A stretch of DNA of 64,000 nt, from assembly GCF_019139675.1 (NCBI RefSeq), contig NZ_CP077077.1:1612001-1676000 (forward strand), in the 5' to 3' direction. The notes below the pieces were generated by a model. It was given only the letters and a program-made list of their open reading frames with translations. It was not told the DNA's origin and did not search any database. The translations under genes and the position numbers were made by a program. Each line of letters starts with the position of its first letter. The first letter of the stretch is position 1. This document shows, one piece after another, positions 54,059-61,972 of the stretch. This stretch comes from Pseudomonas maumuensis (GTDB lineage Bacteria > Pseudomonadota > Gammaproteobacteria > Pseudomonadales > Pseudomonadaceae).

Positions 54059-54098
54059 TTCTCCCGGCGTACTCCGCTGCTGGGAGTGGAGTTCGCCT

Positions 54099-55541
54099 AT
54101 GACCGAAATCGAAGTAAAGAAAGCTCAAGACAGCCTGCAGGATCGCCTGGCTCAGGTGATCGAACTGCTGCAGCGCCAACGGGTGGTCGAAGATCTGACG
54201 CACCGTCAGGAAGGTCATCACCATGACTTGGTGGAAAACCTCGTCCACCGCCAGAACCTTGTCGAGCTGCAGCGCAAGCTTGACGACCTGCACCCCGCCG
54301 ACATCGCCTACATCCTCGAAGCCCTGCCACTTGACGATCGCCTGACGGTCTGGCAGTTGGTACGCTCGGATCGCGATGGCGACATCCTGCTCGAAGTCTC
54401 CGACGCCGTACGCCAGACCCTGATCGCCGACATGGATGATCATGAGCTGCTGGCCGCCGCCAAGGAGATGGACGCCGACGAACTCGCCGACCTTGCTCCT
54501 GAGCTGCCTCGCGACGTCGTCCACGAGCTGATGGAAAGCCTCGATGCCCAGCAGCGCGAGCGTGTGCGCTCGGCCCTGAGCTATGACGAAGAGCAGGTCG
54601 GCGCGCTGATGGACTTCGAGATGGTCACCATCCGCGAAGATGTCAGCCTCGAGGTGGTATTGCGCTATCTGCGCCGGCTCAAAGAGCTGCCGGGGCACAC
54701 CGACAAGCTGTTTGTCGTCGATTACGATGGCATTCTCAAAGGCGTGCTGCCGATCAAGCGGTTGCTGGTCAACGACCCGGAAAAGAAAGTCGCGGAGGTC
54801 ATGGCCAATGACCCAGTGACCTTCCACCCCGAGGAAGATGCCTACGACGCTGCCTTGGCCTTCGAGCGATACGATCTGGTCTCCGCCCCTGTGGTGGACA
54901 AGAACGAGCGCCTGATCGGCCGTCTGACCATCGACGAAATGGTCGACCTGATTCGTGAAGAGAGCGAGAGCGAAGTGCTCAACATGGCCGGTCTGCGCGA
55001 AGAGGAAGACATCTTCGCTTCGGTCTGGCGCTCGCTGCGCAACCGTTGGGCTTGGCTGGCCATCAACCTGATCACCGCGTTTGTCGCGTCGCGGGTAATC
55101 GGCCTGTTCGAAGGTTCCATCGAGAAGCTGGTGGCCCTGGCGGCATTGATGCCGATTGTTGCTGGTATCGGCGGTAACTCCGGCAACCAGACCATCACCA
55201 TGATCGTTCGCGCCATGGCGCTGGACCAGGTGTCACCAGGCAACACCAGCCGCCTGATGCGTAAAGAGCTGGCGGTGTCGTTGATCAATGGCCTGGTCTG
55301 GGGCGGCGTGATCGGGGTGGTGGCGTTCTGGCTATACGGCAGCTGGTCGCTGGGATTGGTCATGACGGCCGCGATGACCTTGAACCTGTTGCTGGCAGCG
55401 CTGATGGGGGTATTGATCCCGATGACGCTGACGCGCCTGGGCCGAGATCCGGCAATGGGGTCGAGCGTGATGATCACTGCCGTGACCGACAGTGGTGGAT
55501 TCTTCATCTTCCTCGGCCTTGCAACGCTGTTCCTGATGTAG
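54099..55541 (+). CDS. mgtE: Magnesium transporter MgtE
   Basis: A 480-residue Mg2+ channel/transporter. The cytosolic N domain (about 20-150, LHPADIAYILEALPLDDRLTVWQLV) and tandem CBS domains (about 155-285, MDFEMVTIREDVSLEVVLRYLRR and VMANDPVTFHPEEDAYDAA) gate the pore by Mg2+. Five helices follow, with the pore segment PIVAGIGGNSGNQTITMIVRAMAL and a final TAVTDSGGFFIFLGLA. In P. aeruginosa, MgtE also affects virulence signalling through rsmYZ; csrA lies nearby here. Confidence 0.97.
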   Translation: MTEIEVKKAQDSLQDRLAQVIELLQRQRVVEDLTHRQEGHHHDLVENLVHRQNLVELQRKLDDLHPADIAYILEALPLDDRLTVWQLVRSDRDGDILLEVSDAVRQTLIADMDDHELLAAAKEMDADELADLAPELPRDVVHELMESLDAQQRERVRSALSYDEEQVGALMDFEMVTIREDVSLEVVLRYLRRLKELPGHTDKLFVVDYDGILKGVLPIKRLLVNDPEKKVAEVMANDPVTFHPEEDAYDAALAFERYDLVSAPVVDKNERLIGRLTIDEMVDLIREESESEVLNMAGLREEEDIFASVWRSLRNRWAWLAINLITAFVASRVIGLFEGSIEKLVALAALMPIVAGIGGNSGNQTITMIVRAMALDQVSPGNTSRLMRKELAVSLINGLVWGGVIGVVAFWLYGSWSLGLVMTAAMTLNLLLAALMGVLIPMTLTRLGRDPAMGSSVMITAVTDSGGFFIFLGLATLFLM

Positions 55542-55563
55542 GTCGACGGAACGCCAGAAACAA

Positions 55564-55588
55564 GAAAGCCAGCTTACGCTGGCTTTTT
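55564..55588 (+). terminator. Intrinsic terminator after mgtE
   Basis: AAAGCCAGC-ttac-GCTGGCTTT and T-run; also A-rich on the other side, so it serves the convergent amrZ too. Confidence 0.93.
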
Positions 55589-55613
55589 CGTGTGCGGTTG
55601 TCACTTGCGTGGG

Positions 55614-55940
55614 TCAGGACGCGTCGGCGGCCATCTCCACATCGTGAGCGATGAGGGCGACCAGTGCATTCTGCTGGCGGTGGGACAGCTGGCGGAAGCG
55701 TTGGAGCAGTTCGCGTTCGTGGAGGCTGAGCTCTGGGCTGTCCAGGCGCATGCTCAGTTCGTCGCCCAGGGCACCTTCCTGGATAAGGCTCTGCTCCAGG
55801 CGGGCGATGATCTCGGAGTTCATGCTGCGGTGATGGTTGCGCGCTACCTCGGCAATGCGCTCACGCATCCCGTCTGGCAGGCGGACGACAAACTTGTCAG
55901 CGGTGCGGCTCGAATAGATAGCCTGTTTCATTGGGCGCAT
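55614..55940 (-). CDS. amrZ: Ribbon-helix-helix regulator AmrZ/AlgZ
   Basis: A 108-residue Arc-type regulator. Start [58 protein letters not shown] closely follows P. aeruginosa AmrZ; the C-terminal helix [25 protein letters not shown] makes the tetramer. It controls motility, exopolysaccharide and iron genes. ATG 55940 is chosen over an upstream in-frame start. Convergent with mgtE. Confidence 0.97.
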   Translation of the reverse strand: MRPMKQAIYSSRTADKFVVRLPDGMRERIAEVARNHHRSMNSEIIARLEQSLIQEGALGDELSMRLDSPELSLHERELLQRFRQLSHRQQNALVALIAHDVEMAADAS

Positions 55941-56285
55941 ATAAATTGACCGGTTGTTCTGGTTCAGGGGAGCGGTTCTCAAATTGGCCGCACGGTGGAA
56001 GTACGACCGCGGCGACGACAAAATGTTCAACCGTGATGTGATTTTGGTTCTTCATCTTGCCTCATGGTCGCCGTTTCCTTGGCGTCAATTCTGTGACAAA
56101 TAGTGATCCCGATAAAGGCTTTTTGCCAGTACCAATTATCAGAAATGAGCACTGGTTTGAAAAGTTTCACATTCATCGAATTGCACGTGCGTCAGACAAA
56201 TGCCGTCAAAATCTGGTAAAAGACGACAAAAGCCTAGGGAAAATCATTGAATAGGCTGATTTCCCATACATTGAGCATAGTGGCT
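55941..56285. other. amrZ promoter region and phnN upstream region
   Basis: About 345 bp with no convincing gene. A 65-codon frame (56057-56254) has no ribosome site. AmrZ usually represses its own promoter in this position, but no clear operator could be assigned by eye. Confidence 0.45.
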
Positions 56286-56908
56286 ATGCAATATGACGCA
56301 AGCGGTGGGGTGCCCTCAAGTGGGCGCCTGATATTCCTAATGGGACCTTCTGGTTCGGGAAAAGATTCCCTTATCGACGCGGCCCGGGAACGATTGTCTG
56401 CCCACGGCGTTGAAGTCGCCCGCCGGGTGATCACCCGCTCAGCCGAGGCGAAGGGGGAAGCTGCGCATGGAGTGAGCATCGAGCGCTTCGAGGCGATGCG
56501 CACGCGGGGGCATTTGCCTTGGACTGGCAAGCGAACGGCCTTCACTATGGTATCCCCGCACAACTGAATGCCTGGCTTGCTATGGGGCACTCGGTACTGG
56601 TCAATGGCTCGCGTGCGTATCTGTCTGTTGCCCGGCAACGCTATCCCGACCTCGTGGCCGTAGGGCTGGTCGTTTCAACGCAGGTACTGCGCCAACGCTT
56701 GCTGGCCCGGGGGCGGGAAAGCACCCAGGAAATCGAGCAGCGTCTTGCCCGCAACTCCAGGTTGCAGGCCTACGATGTTGGGGTGCATGTCGTGGACAAC
56801 TCCGGGTCGCTGACCAGCGCGGTCGAGGCGTTGTTCGCCCTGTTACGCAGCGAAGGTATGATCGCCGACGTGCAGGGGAAAAGGCCGACGTGCAAAATGC
56901 CCGATTGA
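56286..56908 (+). pseudogene. phnN: phnN, ribose 1,5-bisphosphate phosphokinase, frameshifted
   Basis: PhnN makes PRPP from ribose 1,5-bisphosphate. Frame one (56286-56510) begins MQYDASGGVPSSGRLIFLMGPSGSGKDSLIDAA (P-loop). Frame two, from the run of five G at 56506-56510, continues GAFALDWQANGLHYGIPAQLNAW...LVNGSRAYLSVARQRYPDL...GRESTQEIEQRLARNSR, the rest of the family. One extra G (six) would join the halves, so one G appears lost. It may be an inactive gene, a phase-variable tract or a sequence error. No other phn genes are near. Confidence 0.88.
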
Positions 56909-56981
56909 TGCATGACAAATGCCCGCACGCTGGTTAACATGCTCGCCGTCCCCGCTACACAGCGTCTTGTGTGGCTTCTGT

Positions 56982-57058
56982 GTCTCAGTAGCTCAATTGG
57001 ATAGAGCATCCCCCTCCTAAGGGGAAGGTTGGCAGTTCGAACCTGCCCTGGGACGCCA
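56982..57058 (+). tRNA. tRNA-Arg(CCT)
   Basis: 77-nt tRNA, acceptor GTCTCAG/CTGGGAC, anticodon CCT in loop CTCCTAA, T loop TTCGAAC, CCA encoded. Its 3' end borders the AT-rich accessory region, a typical integrase site. Confidence 0.96.
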
Positions 57059-57147
57059 TACATTCGAGGCATTTCAGAAATGCATGTCCCACGTTCCAGA
57101 TCTTGATGGGGCAGGGCGGTCAACTGAGAGCCTTCGGCATTACTGAC

Positions 57148-57178
57148 CCCGTCCGACTTTCGTCTGACGGGGTTTTTT
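57148..57178 (+). terminator. Intrinsic terminator downstream of tRNA-Arg(CCT)
   Basis: ACCCCGTC-loop-GACGGGGT followed by six T. Ends the tRNA transcript. Confidence 0.9.
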
Positions 57179-57286
57179 CGGCTCAAAATATCTATTGGTC
57201 TCCTCGAACTGGAAGATCATCACGCTGACGATGGCTCGTTCACGAGGACGTCCATGTGGGTAAGCTGTGAGATCATCGTCAGATTC

Positions 57287-57448
57287 TGTACGAAAAGTGC
57301 CTACGCGACGATCATGCTGTGTTGAAAAGAGGCTGGTGCGCCAGCTCGGTCGGAATGCTCATAGACAGCCAGCCAAGTCGCGCGAAACGCAAGTTGTTCC
57401 TCGCCTGTTTTCGCCTGCCATGATCGCGGTTCGCTGATTTTTCGTACA
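57287..57448. repeat. MITE-like segment with terminal inverted repeats
   Basis: TGTACGAAAA at 57287-57296 and its exact complement TTTTCGTACA at 57439-57448 bound 162 bp without coding. No target-site duplication could be seen. It contains direct-repeat copy A. The mobile nature is a guess. Confidence 0.4.
57305..57362. repeat. Direct repeat copy A at left edge of operon
   Basis: 58 bp, about 84% identical to copy B at 61915-61972, same orientation; shared cores include gcgacgatcatgc and ggctggtgcgccag. The two copies enclose the five-gene operon. Confidence 0.8.
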
Positions 57449-57462
57449 AGCCGTAAGTCGTT

Positions 57463-57498
57463 GAAATTCCATTTGTGGGACCTGCAAATGGGAATTTC
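57463..57498. promoter_or_regulatory. Long inverted repeat before the ketosynthase gene
   Basis: GAAATTCCATTTG and CAAATGGGAATTTC pair over a nine-base loop with a single bulged C. Located about 100 bp before the first gene; could be an operator or a leader hairpin. Confidence 0.6.
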
Positions 57499-57597
57499 AT
57501 GCCGTTCAAGCAATTTGAGGCAAAAAGCATGATCCGTTTCTGGGACGATATGGGGAATGAGTATAGGTACTGAACACTTCTTTCCTGCGGAAGCATT

Positions 57598-58557
57598 ATG
57601 CTGCCACTTAATGATTTATGTTGGTTGCCGGATCGTATCTCATTAGTGCCATTGAGCATGCTTGAGCGATCGCATGATTTAAAATCAGGTGCTTGCAGGG
57701 TACTGCAACGCTATTATTTTTTGCAGTCGGTCGGGGTGTCTTCGCGAACGCATGCAGATATGTTATCGGAGATACTTGGCGAATTGATTGCCGCCAATCC
57801 CAAAGTGAAGCAGGTCAAAGGGTGTCTGGTTTATGCCAAGACGCAAACCCATAACACATTCTTTGATGATCATTGGCTGGAGAATCTTGCCAAGGCGTGT
57901 GGGATTGGTCATTGGGACGTGCTGAGTGTCAGTTTGAATCATTGTGCATCAGCCTTGTCAGCCATTCACTTGCTCAAGCATAGATCGATAAGGAGAGGTG
58001 AGCCGCTGTTGCTGCTTACAGGGGAAAAGGCCTTCCATAGTGCTATCAATCGACTGGACAATGCCGTGCTGGCCGAAGTGCCTGCTGCGATGCTACTCAA
58101 CGCTGGGCCAGCCCAGTGGAATCTGAAGCATACGGCCGTTAGGCACCTGCCCTCCTTTTACGATAATCACCGGAATCTACCGGCGGCGCGCCGGCGTGAG
58201 TTATATGCATCGCTGGAGCAGGAGTACCTTGATTTCTACTTCTATGCGTTAGATAAATTCAATGTCCTGCCTGAAAGTATTGATGCGATTGTTCCAGGTA
58301 ATCAGGATCTGCCAATGCTGAAGAAAGTAGTAGACAAATTGGGTTTTCAGGGCACTTTGTTTACCGATCATATTTCCAACTATGGGCACGCTTATTGTTC
58401 GGATGCTTTATTCAACTTGTCTGCCTTGTTGAAGGATTTTGCTGGGCAACGGATTGTCTGTCTTACCATGGGCATGGGTGTTACGTTCTCATGTGTTTTA
58501 ATTGAAAAAAACCAAAGCAGCGAGGTTGTACATGTCACGTCTTCTCTTGGCGGTTAA
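57598..58557 (+). CDS. FabH-like 3-oxoacyl-ACP synthase III-fold protein with altered active site
   Basis: A 319-residue thiolase-fold protein resembling KAS III. By alignment to E. coli FabH, the nucleophilic Cys is Cys116 (SLNHCASAL) and the Asn is Asn261 (ISNYGHAYCSD). The segment that normally holds the catalytic His (VPHQAN) reads VPGNQD (232-237), so the His is absent; the glycine-rich end GMGVTF fits the family. Such changes occur in KAS III relatives that transfer acyl groups instead of decarboxylating. GGAAG precedes ATG 57598. First gene of the operon; it overlaps the ACP gene by 26 bp. Confidence 0.82.
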   Translation: MLPLNDLCWLPDRISLVPLSMLERSHDLKSGACRVLQRYYFLQSVGVSSRTHADMLSEILGELIAANPKVKQVKGCLVYAKTQTHNTFFDDHWLENLAKACGIGHWDVLSVSLNHCASALSAIHLLKHRSIRRGEPLLLLTGEKAFHSAINRLDNAVLAEVPAAMLLNAGPAQWNLKHTAVRHLPSFYDNHRNLPAARRRELYASLEQEYLDFYFYALDKFNVLPESIDAIVPGNQDLPMLKKVVDKLGFQGTLFTDHISNYGHAYCSDALFNLSALLKDFAGQRIVCLTMGMGVTFSCVLIEKNQSSEVVHVTSSLGG

Positions 58558-58792
58558 TGAAGCACTCAATGATGTCATGTCGTCGCCCGTAACGATCGAT
58601 CTGGATACGGATTTTAACGAAGACTTGGATTTGGATTCGGTATTGTTCGTGCAGTTCCTGCTGACACTGGAGGAAAAAATTCCAGGCTTGATGTTTGAAC
58701 CTGATCAGATCAATCAAGATGCTTTTACCACGGTCGCTAAATTGACCTGTTGGATTCAGCAGCATCTGCAGTTGGAGGACAACTATGCCTGA
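58532..58792 (+). CDS. Acyl carrier protein
   Basis: An 86-residue stand-alone acyl/peptidyl carrier protein. The phosphopantetheine site is Ser in DLDLDSVLFVQFLLTLEEKIPGL (variant of DSL), flanked by the usual helices; it is strongly acidic. ATG 58532 follows GAGG and lies inside the end of the ketosynthase gene. It overlaps the next gene by eight bases. It should hold the growing or transferred acyl chain for this operon. Confidence 0.9.
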   Translation: MSRLLLAVNEALNDVMSSPVTIDLDTDFNEDLDLDSVLFVQFLLTLEEKIPGLMFEPDQINQDAFTTVAKLTCWIQQHLQLEDNYA

Positions 58793-59414
58793 AGGTCTGT
58801 TTAACAGGGTCTATCAGCTATTTGCCAGCAATGAACCTGTGGACGCCATGCGGCAGTTGCGTCTCGAACTGTCCCAACAGGCCAAAGATGCCTTCTGCCA
58901 GGGCTATCAACTCGTGCCGAACGAACAGGCGTCACCGCAGGCGGACAGGGTGCTTGCTTCCATTGGCTTCGAGCTGCGGTTGCAGCCAGGGGAAGAGATG
59001 ATAGCCGGTGATGACACCCAGCTCGTGGCCTCTGTCGCCGCCCGTTTAGGGTTGCTGATGCGCATGCTGGGCACTAGCTGGACGCACTTATCCGCGCGCA
59101 GGAGCTTCGGTGTGAAAACCACCCGGCATCAGCTGATAAAAGCCGAGTTTGCGGATCTGAGCAGTCAGTGCAGCCTGCTGGTGTCGCAATGGAGGTTACG
59201 TAGCGTTGCACGGGACTTTCAGGACGTCGAGGAAGACCATTGGCAGATTACCCTGCTGACCAACAGGGCAGAAAAGCTGATGGGAGGCCATGGCTATCTG
59301 CTGGGTGCGACGCACACATTGTCGTACCTCTCGATGATGCTCTACAGCCTCTATGGCAAAGCGACAGGGCAATATCCCGCATCACGGCGGGACGGCCAGG
59401 GAGTGCTTGCGTGA
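58785..59414 (+). CDS. Protein resembling the C-terminal helical domain of acyl-CoA dehydrogenases
   Basis: A 209-residue, mostly helical protein. The end ITLLTNRAEKLMGGHGYLLGATHTLSYLSMMLYSLYG resembles the C-terminal domain of acyl-CoA dehydrogenases (the GGHGY region that binds FAD). The N-terminal and beta domains are missing, so it is half the usual size, and the catalytic Glu is not obvious. It may need a partner or have lost flavin chemistry. Start overlaps the ACP gene, and its stop overlaps the next start (GTGA). Confidence 0.6.
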   Translation: MPEGLFNRVYQLFASNEPVDAMRQLRLELSQQAKDAFCQGYQLVPNEQASPQADRVLASIGFELRLQPGEEMIAGDDTQLVASVAARLGLLMRMLGTSWTHLSARRSFGVKTTRHQLIKAEFADLSSQCSLLVSQWRLRSVARDFQDVEEDHWQITLLTNRAEKLMGGHGYLLGATHTLSYLSMMLYSLYGKATGQYPASRRDGQGVLA

Positions 59415-60763
59415 ACACATCACCGGGCGTGGTTCTGTCGCAACGTCAGGGGGCAGGCCGGGATATCGCAGATCTGTTGAAGCTTGCCTGGCCGATGATC
59501 GTTGTTGCGGTCGCGGTGTCATTTTCACAAAACATCCAGACCGCGATCTTGGGGCATGGCGTTGAGACGACATCGATCTACTGGCTATCAATGTTGCAAC
59601 CGTTCAGCTTTTTGTTTCTGGCAATTCTTGAGTGCCTGGCGATCAGCAATCAGGTATTCAGTGCCAGGTCTGTAAACCTGTGGTCAAGGCACAAGGTCCT
59701 GAAGGCGACCTTGATCTTGTCTGCTCTGGGAATACTGCTAGTCGCCTTGCTGAGCGGGACGATCGCGCTGACGTCCACCTGGCTGGAGAGGCTGCTGCCC
59801 GTTTCTGGAGGGGGCTTCTATCAAGAGGCGCTTCCCCTCTATTTCCTGTCGACATTGCCGTTCATTCAACTGGAAATGTGCAACAGTGCCTTGCGAGGGC
59901 AGGGCAAGAGTGCGTTGAGCATGTTGCTGGTCATTGTCTATATCGCCCTGAATGCCAGTATTTGTTACACCAGCTATCACGTCTACGATCTGGGTTTCTA
60001 TTCCATAATCTTGGCCAATGCCTTGGCCTCTGGGTTGTTGATCCCGGTCGCGACATGGCTGGTATGGCGTGTCGGTCATCAACAGCAGGATGATCGGCCG
60101 CAAGCCTTTACTGCGCGGTTGAAAGGCCTTATCCAACAGGTTGGCTTGCCGATCTTTGCGTCTTTCATAGTAGTGTTCATTAGTTCACTGCTGGTGTTTC
60201 CACTGATTGGAACGCTGGGCGAACAATATGTCGCCGCGTTCCTGATCATCACCAAGATCAGGATGTTCATCGTCATTCCAGCCGTGGCTTGCGGTTCTGC
60301 CTTGGCGATCTTGATTAACCAGCGTTTGGCGATCAGTAGCGGTGAGCATCTCAAGCGCCTACTGCACCGAGGGCTGATGTTCATTGGAGGGCTCTATTTG
60401 CTGTTGACGCTAGGAGTCTACTGGGGTGAGGCAACACTGATCGGCATTCTTTCAGGTGATGGGGCGATCAGGGACGCCAGTCGTCAGATGATGCTGATCT
60501 TACTGCCAACGTTTTTCCTCACCGCGTGCGTGGCTTCTCTGCAAGCGCTACTTGAGCAGCTTGATCAGGCGCGTCGTGTCCTGATATTGACGGTGATCAT
60601 AGAGTTACTCATGGTGATCGTGTTGCTGGCGGGGTGGGAGCGTTTCTCTGACTTAAACTCAATGATGAGCGTAATAATACTGTTCAGTGCAATTAATTTC
60701 CTGGCCTTTGCCAACGAATACTGGCGGCTGGCGAACAAAATAGGCAGTGAGCATGTTATTTAG
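59411..60763 (+). CDS. MATE-family efflux transporter
   Basis: A 450-residue integral membrane protein with 12 helices in two bundles, typical of MATE exporters (DLLKLAWPMIVVAVAVSFSQNIQTAILGHG at the start; ALRGQGKSALSMLLVIVYIALNASICY in the first half). GTG 59411 has GGGAG seven bases ahead and overlaps the previous stop by four bases. As part of the operon, it probably exports its product by Na+ or H+ exchange. Substrate unknown. Confidence 0.88.
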   Translation: MNTSPGVVLSQRQGAGRDIADLLKLAWPMIVVAVAVSFSQNIQTAILGHGVETTSIYWLSMLQPFSFLFLAILECLAISNQVFSARSVNLWSRHKVLKATLILSALGILLVALLSGTIALTSTWLERLLPVSGGGFYQEALPLYFLSTLPFIQLEMCNSALRGQGKSALSMLLVIVYIALNASICYTSYHVYDLGFYSIILANALASGLLIPVATWLVWRVGHQQQDDRPQAFTARLKGLIQQVGLPIFASFIVVFISSLLVFPLIGTLGEQYVAAFLIITKIRMFIVIPAVACGSALAILINQRLAISSGEHLKRLLHRGLMFIGGLYLLLTLGVYWGEATLIGILSGDGAIRDASRQMMLILLPTFFLTACVASLQALLEQLDQARRVLILTVIIELLMVIVLLAGWERFSDLNSMMSVIILFSAINFLAFANEYWRLANKIGSEHVI

Positions 60764-61808
60764 TGCTGTCTATCCCCTGTTGCTGGTGGTGGCACTGATC
60801 CATCAGAATTATCTGCGTGTCCTGGTGATCATGCAGCTCAGGCCTACATTGCTGATGAAAGCCAAAGTCAGGCCGACAACTCACTATGTCCGCACGTGCC
60901 GAATAATAAGGATGTTTGATCTGTATGTGCTCGACATTATGTCTTCCTATCTTTCCGCGCTGTATGCATTGCATCTTTTCGAAAAGACCAGGCCACTGCC
61001 CTATAAGCCAGCAGAGCTAAAGCTGCTCGGCCAGTGTCGACAGGAAAACTTCGCCTGGCGGCATAAGTTCTTGAAGATGTTCATTTACCCTCAACCTGTG
61101 CAGGCTGCAGAGAAGGTTTTGCTGGTTCATGGTTGGGACGGGCGAAGCATCATGCTCAGGCACCTTGCCCAACGCTTGCAGGCGAAGGGGTACGTTGTCT
61201 TTGCACCTGACCTGCCGGCGCACGGAGTTTCTCCAGGCAAGGGCGTCTCATTTTACGATCTTTCCAGGGCTGTCATTGATATGGAAAGACAATATGGCCC
61301 TTTTTCAGTAGTGATCGGGCACTCGTCCGGTGGGTTGGTAAGCTGCATGGCCGCTTTACAAGGGCTGTGCTTCAAGCGAATGATCTTGATCAGCAGCCCT
61401 TGCTGTTTCGGAGAGGTGCTGGATAATTATGTGTTCAATCAGAAGTTACCCAGGCATATTGCAGCACCCATGAAAACGCTTTATCGGCTACGCTACGGCG
61501 TGCATCCAGACAAGATTGGCCCCGAGTTGATTAAAAAAATAAAGCAGCCGGTCCTGATTTTACATGACAAGGGCGACGTAAGTATTGATATGGAAGAGGC
61601 CATGGTGCTTAACCATGCTCTGGACAATAGCGAACTGATTGTGACCGAAGGTAAGGGGCACAATGGCGCACTGCGCGATGCCTCCGTGTTTAGTCGTATT
61701 GCTGCTTTTTTGGACCCCGTTGAGCAGGAAAATTATTCCACTATCGTTGATCCCGCATTACGCTTGCGTGCCACCCTGGTTAAACCTGTTAAACACCCGG
61801 TGCGCTAG
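60753..61808 (+). CDS. Membrane-anchored alpha/beta hydrolase
   Basis: A 351-residue alpha/beta hydrolase. A hydrophobic N-terminal helix (about 3-25) may anchor it in the membrane; the hydrolase domain (about 110-330) has HGWDGRS (oxyanion), nucleophile elbow GHSSGG, an acidic residue in LHDKGDVSI and the His in EGKGHNGAL. It could release or load acyl chains (thioesterase/acyltransferase). The start overlaps the MATE gene by 11 bp. A stem-loop after it ends the operon. Confidence 0.87.
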   Translation: MLFSAVYPLLLVVALIHQNYLRVLVIMQLRPTLLMKAKVRPTTHYVRTCRIIRMFDLYVLDIMSSYLSALYALHLFEKTRPLPYKPAELKLLGQCRQENFAWRHKFLKMFIYPQPVQAAEKVLLVHGWDGRSIMLRHLAQRLQAKGYVVFAPDLPAHGVSPGKGVSFYDLSRAVIDMERQYGPFSVVIGHSSGGLVSCMAALQGLCFKRMILISSPCCFGEVLDNYVFNQKLPRHIAAPMKTLYRLRYGVHPDKIGPELIKKIKQPVLILHDKGDVSIDMEEAMVLNHALDNSELIVTEGKGHNGALRDASVFSRIAAFLDPVEQENYSTIVDPALRLRATLVKPVKHPVR

Positions 61809-61824
61809 TTTAATGTTGTTGTGC

Positions 61825-61862
61825 GCAGAGGGTAACCATGATCGTTCAAGGTTGCCCTCTGC
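61825..61862 (+). terminator. Stem-loop after the operon
   Basis: GCAGAGGGTAACC pairs with GGTTGCCCTCTGC (one wobble) over a 12-base loop; only a weak T-run. Probable end of the acyl-ACP operon. Confidence 0.6.
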
Positions 61863-61914
61863 ACATTTCTGACCTCCCCTCCGGTATCTGCTTTAGACTT
61901 TTATGAAAAATCCT

Positions 61915-61972
61915 GCGACGATCATGCCGCTTTGAAAGCAGGCTGGTGCGCCAGTGCGGTCGAAGTGCTCAT
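61915..61972. repeat. Direct repeat copy B at right edge of operon
   Basis: 58-bp partner of copy A (57305-57362), about 84% identical and in the same orientation. Confidence 0.8.

Larger units (their letters stand above)
57059..57597. other. Boundary region between tRNA-Arg(CCT) and the acyl-ACP operon
   Basis: No gene is supported. It contains a terminator (57148-57178), a 162-bp segment with TGTACGAAAA/TTTTCGTACA ends (57287-57448) enclosing direct-repeat copy A (57305-57362), and a near-perfect inverted repeat (57463-57498) about 100 bp before the first operon gene. Codon-like composition is absent on both strands. Confidence 0.6.

Noticed and set aside
56057..56254. 65-codon frame before phnN
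   Set aside because: No ribosome site or family likeness; lies in the amrZ promoter region.
57307..57362. 16-codon peptide ORFs in both direct repeats as signalling peptides
   Set aside because: Neither has a ribosome site, and the differences between the copies are not concentrated at third codon positions; kept only as a remark under the repeat finding.
57312..57659. 115-codon minus-strand frame over the left repeat
   Set aside because: Overlaps the ketosynthase start, has no ribosome site and includes the inverted repeat; composition not coding-like.
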